DNA of 5,004 bases from Gallionellaceae bacterium (GTDB taxonomy: Bacteria > Pseudomonadota > Gammaproteobacteria > Burkholderiales > Gallionellaceae): NCBI GenBank assembly GCA_003151655.1, contig PLYB01000242.1, forward strand, positions 1,888 through 6,891, written 5' to 3'. How positions within the stretch are numbered: position 1 is the first letter of the stretch; each line of letters starts with the position of its first letter. The notes under the pieces were generated by a model that made no database searches, had not been told where the DNA came from, and saw only the letters and a program-made list of their open reading frames with translations. A program made the translations under genes and the position numbers. This document shows positions 1 through 5,004 of this stretch, one piece after another.

Positions 1-52
1 ATCTAGTTTTGCTAGCGGCAGTTTTTAAAATTTTTATACCAATGCAGGCAGA

Positions 53-1774
53 TTAGAAATTCAGTCCGAATTTCATGGCAACGCCTACTTGAGTTGCAGC
101 ATCCCAACCGTTGTTAAATATATCCGGGCTCGCTGTTATGGCAAAGTCGAAATGAGGCTTGAAGGAGGGCAGGCGTGGAGATAAGCCAAAACCGATCGAG
201 GCCACATTGCGAGCCGCATTAACCAAGTCTGCACGATAACCCGCGCGAATTTGAACCCAACCTGAGGTGCTCACTTCACCTCCAATCGCTAAATACTGGC
301 TAGGGTCTTCCAGGCCGGCGGGATCGTTCCTCGTTAAGTCAGCATCCAGCGCCACACTGAACAAACCGATTGATTCGTACCCGAACCCGGCACGAACTTG
401 GGGATTGAGATGCAGGGTCGAGCCGTTAGCGACCGGGGTTGCTCCGGCTGTAGGTGCATTTTTAAAATCAAAGGACTGGGGAATCACATTCTTCACGACG
501 ATGCCGCTCCGCCACCCGTTAAGATAAACTTTTGACAAACCGGCATCAAAGTTCAACGTACTGTAATAGGCGAGATAGTCGTTGCCGGTAAGGTTTGACG
601 TACTGGAGGTTGCCGCAATTGTTGCGTCATACAACCGCATTTGCATCACCTTGGGTGTGATACCCCACGCCCACTCCACATCGTTAGTAACCACCCCGTG
701 AGAGAGCGCCAGACCATATTCGGTAACGGCAACACCGCGAATGTGAACTTGCGATTGCATGGTTTTATTAGTACTGACGCTGTTGGCGGCAGTGGTAATG
801 TTATTACTGTTGGTAGAGACGGTTGAAGAAGTAGTGGCTACGGTTGTTTGCGCCTTGCCTAGATCGGTAGTTGCCTGTGTCAGGGCGGCTTGGCAGGACG
901 CTAACGTACCAGCGGTTACATTGGTGCAACTTGTAATCGCAGTGGTTAGCGAAGTATTGGCTGTGGCAAGAGTAGTCGCCGCACTCCCTGTCGCAGTGCC
1001 AATACCGACCAAATTAGTGCTGGCTGTTGAAGTTGCCGTAGTGATAGTTGAAACCGTTCCTGCATCCTTGTACACCAGAGTGCCACCCATTGCAGCCCAT
1101 GCGTCAGCATAAACAGCAATACCCCAGTTTTTGTTAGGTATGCCGATGACTGTTGCCGCGCCGAGCTCGCCTTGCAAAGGCTGGTTATTCATGCTCTGGA
1201 GTGCTTGGTTTATGGTGCTGATGTTAGACGACACGGTATTCACGTTGTTTGCCACAGATGTCACATTTGTAGAAACAGTTGCCATACTCGTTGATACGTT
1301 TGTCAGGTTAGTCGAAACGGTTTTCATATTACCGAGCGCCACCGCCGCTGTAGCAGCATCAGTGATAGTTACGCTCCCAAGATTGGTAATGCTAGTCGAC
1401 AGAGTCGTAATGTTGGTGGTCAAAGTCGTGGAGTTGGTAGACAGGGTATTGGCATTGGTGGTCAACGAGGTGCTGGTGTCTGTTAACGAGGTGGCTGCGT
1501 CATTAACGTTTGTCCAATTAGTGTGCAAATTACCCGGGTCGATTAAACTTACCCCGAGATTAACAAACTCAATGGAAGCTCTCTTCGATGGATCGGAGGC
1601 GGAAAGCATGGCCGGGTTGAAAAATGGAGCGGTGGCGGGGTCATTTACAGCTACACCAGTGCTACCCATAGCCATTGACCGTGGGTCGAATGTACTGAAT
1701 GGCAGTGCCAGAGCGCTACTGGCGCATAACATCAGTACGAAGACTGCGGATAGTCGCGCATATATTTTACGCAT
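53..1774 (-). CDS. TraF-like outer-membrane beta-barrel protein (TraF_2 family, often named 'conjugal transfer protein TraF') with two heptad-repeat inserts
   Basis: This is a 573-residue exported protein. Residues 1-23 form a signal peptide (MRK start, hydrophobic core, ALA cleavage site). The mature N-terminus carries the FadL/TraF_2-type motif with FDPRSMAMGSTGVAV (29-43) and APFFNPAML (49-57). Later family-like segments are IPNKNWGIAVYADAW (212-226) and IRGVAVTEYGLALSHG (345-360). The C-terminus alternates polar and hydrophobic residues and ends in Phe (KFGLNF), as expected for insertion by the Bam machinery. Two Thr/Ser/Asn-rich inserts (about 87-195 and 245-340) break the barrel strands and have heptad spacing. 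The product probably sits in the outer membrane; its function is not known. The 'conjugal transfer' name is a family label: no other transfer gene is visible, and it is not the thioredoxin-like TraF of the F plasmid. The ATG at 1774 is supported by the signal peptide and by a purine-rich AAAGAGAG upstream. The gene is probably transcribed separately from ntrC. Confidence 0.85.
   Translation of the reverse strand: MRKIYARLSAVFVLMLCASSALALPFSTFDPRSMAMGSTGVAVNDPATAPFFNPAMLSASDPSKRASIEFVNLGVSLIDPGNLHTNWTNVNDAATSLTDTSTSLTTNANTLSTNSTTLTTNITTLSTSITNLGSVTITDAATAAVALGNMKTVSTNLTNVSTSMATVSTNVTSVANNVNTVSSNISTINQALQSMNNQPLQGELGAATVIGIPNKNWGIAVYADAWAAMGGTLVYKDAGTVSTITTATSTASTNLVGIGTATGSAATTLATANTSLTTAITSCTNVTAGTLASCQAALTQATTDLGKAQTTVATTSSTVSTNSNNITTAANSVSTNKTMQSQVHIRGVAVTEYGLALSHGVVTNDVEWAWGITPKVMQMRLYDATIAATSSTSNLTGNDYLAYYSTLNFDAGLSKVYLNGWRSGIVVKNVIPQSFDFKNAPTAGATPVANGSTLHLNPQVRAGFGYESIGLFSVALDADLTRNDPAGLEDPSQYLAIGGEVSTSGWVQIRAGYRADLVNAARNVASIGFGLSPRLPSFKPHFDFAITASPDIFNNGWDAATQVGVAMKFGLNF
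770..970 (-). other. Second heptad insert of the barrel protein with a two-cysteine turn (residues 269-335)
   Basis: A second Thr/Ala/Ser-rich insert has L269 and L276 seven residues apart, then a clean series L291, L298, L305, V312, V319, I326, V333. C283 and C294 flank a short segment (TNVTAGTLAS) between the two runs. They are the only cysteines after the signal peptide. The simplest reading is an antiparallel helical hairpin pinned by a disulfide at its tip, which is possible because the protein is exported. The hairpin and the disulfide are inferences; the spacing and cysteine count are read directly. Confidence 0.5.
1190..1516 (-). repeat. Imperfect 21-bp periodic repeat encoding a 109-residue heptad array (residues 87-195)
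   Basis: The stretch encodes heptads that stay in one register. Position d is V90, L97, L104, L111, L118, L125, L132, then D139 and A146, then V153, V160, V167, V174, V181, I188, M195. Position a is filled by I122, I129, M150, L157, M164, V171, V178, I185 and L192, and by small or polar residues elsewhere. Asn or Ser often precedes position a. By hand count 62 of 109 residues are Thr, Ser or Asn and only four are charged. At DNA level similar 21-bp units recur, for example near 1383-1490 and 1240-1325. This looks like a coiled-coil hairpin with its turn at about 133-148 (inference). Thr-rich sequence could instead be disordered or beta-rich. Confidence 0.7.
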
Positions 1775-1779
1775 TGCAT

Positions 1780-1787
1780 CTCTCTTT
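1780..1787 (-). promoter_or_regulatory. Probable ribosome binding site of the TraF-like gene
   Basis: The minus strand reads AAAGAGAG five bases before the ATG at 1774, a modest Shine-Dalgarno-like purine tract. A second ATG at 1779 lies out of frame between the tract and the start and does not open the barrel frame. The signal peptide beginning at 1774 fixes the start. Confidence 0.45.
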
Positions 1788-1808
1788 GGGAGTCCGGATT
1801 CAAGCCGA

Positions 1809-1827
1809 AGCTCTATGCATTAGAGCT
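1809..1827. repeat. Perfect 7-bp inverted repeat upstream of the TraF-like gene
   Basis: Arms AGCTCTA (1809-1815) and TAGAGCT (1821-1827) are exact reverse complements around a 5-base centre, TGCAT. The repeat lies 35 bp upstream of the TraF-like start codon and just downstream of a possible -10 box, where a repressor site or a 5' UTR hairpin would fit. No regulator can be named. Confidence 0.55.
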
Positions 1828-1828
1828 G

Positions 1829-1858
1829 AGTATACGGCAACTTTTTGTGGGTAGCGAA
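1829..1858 (-). promoter_or_regulatory. Possible sigma70 promoter of the TraF-like gene
   Basis: The minus strand has TATACT (1829-1834), five of six matches to the -10 consensus. Eighteen bases upstream is a weak TTCGCT (1853-1858), only three of six matches to the -35. Transcription would start near 1822, within the 7-bp inverted repeat, about 48 bases before the ATG. The -10 box is convincing but the -35 is poor, so an activator may be needed or the true promoter may lie elsewhere in the 157-bp gap. Confidence 0.35.
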
Positions 1859-1871
1859 AAAGTTGCCGTAT
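1832..1871. repeat. Perfect 15-bp inverted repeat in the ntrC/TraF-like intergenic region
   Basis: Arms ATACGGCAACTTTTT (1832-1846) and AAAAAGTTGCCGTAT (1857-1871) are exact reverse complements around a 10-base spacer. The hairpin is strong as RNA, but on the minus strand it is followed by ACTCAGCTC rather than a U-tract, so it is not a standard intrinsic terminator. The promoter-proximal arm overlaps a possible -10 box (TATACT). It may therefore be an operator dyad, a structured leader, or an atypical or Rho-assisted 3' end for ntrC. Confidence 0.65.
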
Positions 1872-1931
1872 TAGGGCTGCGGCGACGGCCTCTTACCAAA
1901 GTATCGGCATAAATTGGTATTTCTTTAGCCC

Positions 1932-3326
1932 CTACGCCTCTTCCAAACCGAGTTCTTGAATTTTGCGCGTTAAGGTATTGCGCCCCATGCCGAGCAGTGT
2001 GGCGGCCTCGATGCGGCGACCACCGGTGTGTTGCAGCGCCTGAATGATCAGGGTTCGCTCGAACTGTTTGGTGAGCGAGTCGAGGATGTTGGGTTCGTTG
2101 TGTTGCAGCGCAAGAGTGACTTGTTGCGCAAGGGCGCTGCGCCAATCCAGATTAAGCGTGCTACTGGTCTGCGTATCGCGCCATTCGGAAGGTAGATCGG
2201 CGATCTCCACCATGCGGGTGGGTGTCATCACGGTGAGCCAGTGGCACAGATTTTCCAGTTGGCGCACGTTGCCGGGAATGTCCTGCGCAGCGAGATAATT
2301 GAGCGCGGCTTCGCTCAGCGTTTTTTGTTCGACACCTAATTCTTTTGCGCTCTTTTGCAAGAAATATTTCGCCAGTAGCGGAATGTCTTCACGGCGTTCA
2401 CGCAAGGGCGGCAGACGCAGACGAATCACATTCAAGCGGTGAAACAAATCTTCGCGGAATAGTCCCTGCTTTACGCGTTCGTCCAGATTTTGATGGGTGG
2501 CAGCGATGATGCGCACATTGGCTTTGATCGGCTGATGTCCGCCCACGCGGTAGAAGTTGCCATCCGACAATACGCGCAGCAAGCGCGTCTGTAATTCGGC
2601 AGGCATGTCGCCGATTTCATCCAGAAATAATGTACCACCCTCGGCTTGTTCAAAGCGTCCGTGGCGAGTGGTGGTCGCGCCGGTAAATGCGCCGCGCTCG
2701 TGACCGAATAATTCCGATTCCAGCAAGTCTTTGGGAATGGCGGCCGTGTTGATGGCCACAAAGGGTTTGTCCGCGCGCGGGCTGTGGCGATGCAGTGCCT
2801 GTGCGACCAGCTCTTTGCCGGTGCCTGATTCGCCGTTGATGAGCACGGTGGCGTTGGATTGCGCGAGGCGACCGATAGCGCGAAACACTTCCTGCATGGA
2901 GGGCGCATGACCGAGGATGTCAGGTGCGGTTTGCGCATCTTCGGCCTGCATGTTTTTGCGTTGACTTTGTTCCAGCGCGCGGCGGATCAGCTCGACCGCG
3001 TGATTGACATCAAACGGCTTGGGCAGATATTCGAATGCGCCCCCCTGGAAAGCCGATACCGCGCTCTCCAGATCAGAGTAGGCGGTCATAATGATGACGG
3101 GCAAATTGGGGTGATCGTTGCGCAATTTTTGCAATAAATCCAGGCCGGAACTGCCGGGCATGCGGATGTCGCTGATGACCATTTGCGGCAAGCTGGTGGG
3201 CAACTCGGCCATAGCCTCGTCGGCGGAAGCGAAACTTTTGTATTCGATCTGTTCGCGTGCCAGCGCTTTTTCCAGCACCCAGCGGATGGAGCGGTCGTCG
3301 TCGATGATCCAGACTGGCTTAGACAT
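1932..3326 (-). CDS. ntrC: Nitrogen regulation response regulator NtrC (NR(I)), sigma54-dependent activator
   Basis: The 464-residue protein is full length for NtrC. The receiver domain (about 4-118) has acidic residues D9-D11, phospho-acceptor D53, T81, Y100 and K103. The AAA+ sigma54-activation domain (about 137-365) has Walker A GESGTGKE (165-172), the sigma54-contacting GAFTGA loop (212-217), Walker B GGTLFLDEIGD (230-240), FREDLFHRLNV with likely arginine fingers (290-300), and sensor II PGNVRQLEN (351-359). A Fis-type helix-turn-helix (about 438-457, RIEAATLLGMGRNTLTRK) ends the protein. When phosphorylated by NtrB under nitrogen limitation it should oligomerise at enhancers and drive sigma54 promoters for nitrogen assimilation. 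The ATG at 3326 overlaps the ntrB stop by 8 bp, so translation is likely coupled. One oddity is Ile350, where family members usually have Trp (WPGNVRQLEN). Confidence 0.97.
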   Translation of the reverse strand: MSKPVWIIDDDRSIRWVLEKALAREQIEYKSFASADEAMAELPTSLPQMVISDIRMPGSSGLDLLQKLRNDHPNLPVIIMTAYSDLESAVSAFQGGAFEYLPKPFDVNHAVELIRRALEQSQRKNMQAEDAQTAPDILGHAPSMQEVFRAIGRLAQSNATVLINGESGTGKELVAQALHRHSPRADKPFVAINTAAIPKDLLESELFGHERGAFTGATTTRHGRFEQAEGGTLFLDEIGDMPAELQTRLLRVLSDGNFYRVGGHQPIKANVRIIAATHQNLDERVKQGLFREDLFHRLNVIRLRLPPLRERREDIPLLAKYFLQKSAKELGVEQKTLSEAALNYLAAQDIPGNVRQLENLCHWLTVMTPTRMVEIADLPSEWRDTQTSSTLNLDWRSALAQQVTLALQHNEPNILDSLTKQFERTLIIQALQHTGGRRIEAATLLGMGRNTLTRKIQELGLEEA

Positions 3327-4383
3327 GATTTTTTCCTTGGAGGGGGAGCGGCAACATCACGGTGAAACAAGTGCGCCCCGGTTCACTTTCAAATTCGATA
3401 CTGCCTTGATGTTGGCTGACGAAATCCTGCGCCAAAGTCAGTCCCAGCCCGTGTCCATCGGCGCGACCGGAAACCAGCGGATAGAATATTTTATCGCGCA
3501 AATGTACGGGAATGCCGGGGCCATTGTCGGTGATCTGCACCATCACGGCGAGGCGATGCAGTTTTTTCATCAGCGTGACCTGACGGGTGATGCGCGTGCG
3601 CAGCACGATCTGGCCTTTGCCCTGCATGGCTTGCGCGGCGTTGCGCACGATGTTGAGTACCACTTGGATCAGTTGTTCTTTGTCGCCGTGCAGTTCGGGC
3701 AAACTCAAGTCGTAATCCCGTTGAATGAGCAAACCCTCCGGCAGCTCCGCCAGTACCACACTGCGCACGCGCTCCAACACCTCATGGATATTGAGCGCAC
3801 TGAAATGGGGCGCGTGTTGCGGGGTGAGTAGTTTTTCCATCAAAGAGCGCAGACGATCCGCTTCCTGAATGACAACTTGGGTGTATTCGCGCAGCGCAGG
3901 TTTTTCCAGTTCCTGTTCCAATAATTGCGCCGCGCCGCGTATACCGCCCAACGGATTTTTGATCTCGTGTGCCAAATTGCGCAGCAACAGGCGGTTGGCT
4001 TGAGTTTGATCCAGCATTTGTTCCTCGCGCGCCAGCTTCAGCGGACGCTCGATGGTGTGAAACTCCAGTAACAAAGCATAGTTGCCGAGCGACAGAGGGG
4101 TGGCAACGCAGCGCAGGTGCAGCTTGTTGCCAAGCGCATGGGTGCCCAGCGTCAAATCATGCTCAATGTGGCTGGCGTGGTTGGCAAGTGCTGACTGAAT
4201 GGTACTGAACAGTTGTTCGGTCTGGGTGAAAGCATGCTGTAGCGGATGCCCGATCTGGTTGGAATTGCTTAAACCGAATAAATGTTCTGCCGCAGGATTG
4301 AGATAGGCGACACGCGACTCTTGATCCAGCAGGATGACTGCGGTGGAAAGATGTTCCAGCGTGGGGAAGGAAGTGGTTGGCAT
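3319..4383 (-). CDS. ntrB: Nitrogen regulation sensor histidine kinase/phosphatase NtrB (NR(II))
   Basis: The 354-residue protein is close to the usual NtrB length and has no membrane segment, as expected for this cytosolic kinase. A PAS domain covers about 9-115 (LEHLSTAVILLDQESRVAYLNPAAEHLFG at its start). The H-box NLAHEIKNPLGGIRGAAQLL (136-155) holds the autophosphorylated H139. The ATPase domain has the N-box NIVRNAAQAM (244-253), G1 DNGPGIP (286-292), the F-region KIFYPLVSGR (298-307) and G2 GHGLGL (310-315). In the known system NtrB phosphorylates NtrC when nitrogen is short and, with PII protein bound, dephosphorylates it when nitrogen is plentiful. The ATG at 4383 is the only sensible start: an in-frame TAA lies 12 bases upstream, and the PAS domain begins by residue 9. 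No Shine-Dalgarno is visible before this ATG. It starts 43 bp after the DUF4124 gene and overlaps ntrC. Confidence 0.96.
   Translation of the reverse strand: MPTTSFPTLEHLSTAVILLDQESRVAYLNPAAEHLFGLSNSNQIGHPLQHAFTQTEQLFSTIQSALANHASHIEHDLTLGTHALGNKLHLRCVATPLSLGNYALLLEFHTIERPLKLAREEQMLDQTQANRLLLRNLAHEIKNPLGGIRGAAQLLEQELEKPALREYTQVVIQEADRLRSLMEKLLTPQHAPHFSALNIHEVLERVRSVVLAELPEGLLIQRDYDLSLPELHGDKEQLIQVVLNIVRNAAQAMQGKGQIVLRTRITRQVTLMKKLHRLAVMVQITDNGPGIPVHLRDKIFYPLVSGRADGHGLGLTLAQDFVSQHQGSIEFESEPGRTCFTVMLPLPLQGKNHV
3334..3338 (-). promoter_or_regulatory. Shine-Dalgarno sequence of ntrC inside the ntrB coding end
   Basis: AAGGA lies seven bases before the ntrC ATG, within the last codons of ntrB. With the ATGTCTAA overlap (ntrC start, ntrB stop) it supports the 3326 start and suggests that ribosomes finishing ntrB can reinitiate on ntrC. 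Confidence 0.7.
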
Positions 4384-4395
4384 GAGGATATGTTA

Positions 4396-4411
4396 AGCAG
4401 AAAACATGCCA
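4396..4411 (-). promoter_or_regulatory. Candidate sigma54 (-24/-12) promoter directly upstream of ntrB
   Basis: The minus strand reads TGGCATGTTTTCTGCT, against the sigma54 consensus TGGCACR-N4-TTGCW. The GG and GC doublets are exactly ten bases apart, and only two consensus positions differ (T for C in the -24 element, C for T in the -12 element). It sits in the 43-bp gap between the DUF4124 gene and ntrB. The predicted start, near 4385, is only about two bases before the ntrB ATG, so the transcript would be almost leaderless; the missing Shine-Dalgarno fits this. The proximity could also mean a chance match. A lone NtrC-like half-site, TGCAC, lies at 4479-4483, with no matching second half. 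Confidence 0.45.
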
Positions 4412-4426
4412 AATAATTTCAACGGG

Positions 4427-4900
4427 TTATTTATGGTTGTTTGAAAGTTCAGTTTTAAGCGCGGCAATATTTTTTTCATGCACTAGAACTTTCTCCTGCA
4501 AAGCATTCATTTTCTCGTCCTGTTTGGCAACATTACGAAAAACTTTGCCATCTTTGTCGGTATAAATTTCAGGGTTTTCGGCACCTGTTTGCAGATTGTT
4601 GCGTGCTTCGGCGAGTGCTTTTTCCTCAGTAGCCAGTTCGCCTTCCAGTATCTGCCTGCGGGTGTTGTCCCGTCCTTTTTGGGTGGCGGAGTCAACCTGA
4701 GGAAAATCAGCGGCGTTACCTTTCTTTTCCGAACGCGAAGGAAAGGTAGGCAGTGGTGCCAAATGAATCTTCTTGGCACCTTTGAGCGGGGCATTCGAAT
4801 AGGTTACCTGCCCATCGGCATCAACGCGTTTGTAAATATCGGCCTGTGCCCAGCTGGCGTTAAAAACAATCCAAATAGCGAGAAAATATTGTAGCTTCAT
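4427..4900 (-). CDS. Secreted DUF4124 domain-containing protein
   Basis: This is a 157-residue exported protein. Residues 1-20 form a signal peptide (MKLQYFLAIWIVFNASWAQA, cleavage before D21). A DUF4124 motif follows at once: DIYKRVDADGQVTYSNAPLKGAK (split as 21-38 and 39-43). Residues 44-75 look like a flexible linker. Two charged helical segments, about 77-104 (RRQILEGELATEEKALAEAR core) and 126-153, suggest a coiled coil. It probably acts in the periplasm; the molecular function of the family is unknown. I chose the ATG at 4900 over a GTG at 4984 because the signal peptide begins there and a good promoter (4927-4955) lies between the two. It precedes ntrB by 43 bp and is likely the first gene of an operon with ntrBC. 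Proteins of this type are, as I recall, often found next to glnA-ntrBC in beta- and gammaproteobacteria. Confidence 0.88.
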   Translation of the reverse strand: MKLQYFLAIWIVFNASWAQADIYKRVDADGQVTYSNAPLKGAKKIHLAPLPTFPSRSEKKGNAADFPQVDSATQKGRDNTRRQILEGELATEEKALAEARNNLQTGAENPEIYTDKDGKVFRNVAKQDEKMNALQEKVLVHEKNIAALKTELSNNHK

Positions 4901-4926
4901 AATCGTGACTTGATGACAAGATTGGG

Positions 4927-4955
4927 AGTATAGGTGAAGGCTGTTTGGGTGACAA
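4927..4955 (-). promoter_or_regulatory. Sigma70-type promoter of the DUF4124-ntrB-ntrC operon
   Basis: The -35 box TTGTCA (4950-4955) and the -10 box TATACT (4927-4932) each match the consensus at five of six positions and are separated by the ideal 17 bp. Transcription would start near 4920, giving a leader of about 20 bases to the ATG at 4900. This places the promoter downstream of the alternative GTG start at 4984. It would supply basal NtrBC independently of any upstream glnA transcript. Confidence 0.7.
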
Positions 4956-4983
4956 ACGCTACGCGCAGGCAGAAACCAGTGCA

Positions 4984-5004
4984 CCCCCTCCCCAACCCTC
5001 CCCC
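4984..5004 (-). repeat. G-rich tract with four G-runs (potential G-quadruplex), truncated by the window edge
   Basis: On the minus strand the runs are G5, G3, G4 and G5 separated by A, TT and A, which satisfies the usual quadruplex pattern with very short loops. It lies about 29 bp upstream of the -35 box of the DUF4124 promoter. Similar C/G-rich sequences occur as dispersed intergenic palindromes in many proteobacteria, so this may be one arm of such an element. The other arm would be beyond the window. Confidence 0.5.

Noticed and set aside
1..52. AT-rich stretch after the TraF-like stop codon as a terminator.
   Set aside because: Only a 4-bp CTAG stem and short A/T runs are visible, with no stable GC stem followed by a U-tract.
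53..1774. Evidence of a conjugative element from the 'TraF' family name.
   Set aside because: The protein resembles the chromosomal outer-membrane TraF_2 type, not the F-plasmid thioredoxin-like TraF. No other transfer, relaxase or integrase gene is present.
1131..1823. A 230-codon open frame on the plus strand, rich in Val and Leu.
   Set aside because: It is the reverse-complement shadow of the Thr/Asn/Ser heptad array (ACC, AAC and similar codons read back as Val/Leu). It has no promoter or coherent domain, and the opposite frame has a signal peptide and family motifs.
1853..1868. A possible sigma54 motif (CGGCAACTTTTTCGCT) before the TraF-like gene.
   Set aside because: It has GG-N10-GC spacing but four or so mismatches to consensus, and most of it is explained as an arm of the 15-bp inverted repeat.
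1832..1871. The 15-bp hairpin as a standard intrinsic terminator of ntrC.
   Set aside because: No U-tract follows the stem on the minus strand, so it does not meet the usual definition, though atypical termination remains possible.
1813..2145. A 110-codon minus-strand frame overlapping the end of ntrC and the intergenic region.
   Set aside because: It is out of frame with the NtrC helix-turn-helix, and its translation is a low-information Arg/His/Thr-rich sequence. No start signal was seen.
2471..2938. A 155-codon minus-strand frame inside ntrC.
   Set aside because: It is an alternative frame within the AAA+ domain of NtrC, whose Walker and GAFTGA motifs prove the real frame.
3118..3831. 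A 237-codon open frame on the plus strand.
   Set aside because: It lies entirely opposite well-conserved parts of ntrB and ntrC and has no recognisable protein features.
4901..4984. An upstream GTG start extending the DUF4124 protein by 28 residues.
   Set aside because: The extension would precede the signal peptide and would begin upstream of the predicted transcription start.

Overview
The window reads as an ordinary chromosomal segment of a proteobacterium, most likely a betaproteobacterium (a Gallionella/Nitrosomonas-like relative is my guess, not demonstrated). The support is a complete NtrB-NtrC nitrogen two-component system preceded by a DUF4124-family periplasmic protein, and a TraF-like outer-membrane barrel protein of the kind common in Gram-negative bacteria. 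All four real genes lie on the minus strand, so transcription runs from the right edge to the left. I see no RNA genes, CRISPR array, transposase or attachment site.

Right to left: positions 4984-5004 hold a G-rich tract (four G-runs on the minus strand), cut off by the window edge. A good sigma70-type promoter (4927-4955) reads into a small secreted DUF4124 protein (4427-4900). After 43 bp comes ntrB (3319-4383). The gap holds a near-consensus sigma54 (-24/-12) motif only a few bases before the ntrB start. ntrC (1932-3326) overlaps the end of ntrB by 8 bp and has its own Shine-Dalgarno sequence. NtrB would phosphorylate NtrC, which activates sigma54 promoters when nitrogen is limiting. glnA often lies upstream of such a cluster, but it would be outside this window.

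Between ntrC and the last gene is a 157-bp intergenic region with two perfect inverted repeats (15-bp and 7-bp arms) and a possible -10 box. It is followed by a 573-residue exported beta-barrel protein of the TraF_2 type (53-1774). This is the most unusual part of the window. The barrel is interrupted by two long Thr/Ser/Asn-rich inserts, and both show regular seven-residue hydrophobic spacing. The first holds register for about 109 residues. The second carries the only two cysteines of the mature protein, at what looks like the tip of a helical hairpin. Positions 1-52 downstream of this gene are AT-rich, and I see no clear terminator there.

I found no obvious new multi-gene system. The points worth following are the heptad inserts of the barrel protein, the sigma54 motif in front of ntrB, and the inverted repeats upstream of the barrel gene.
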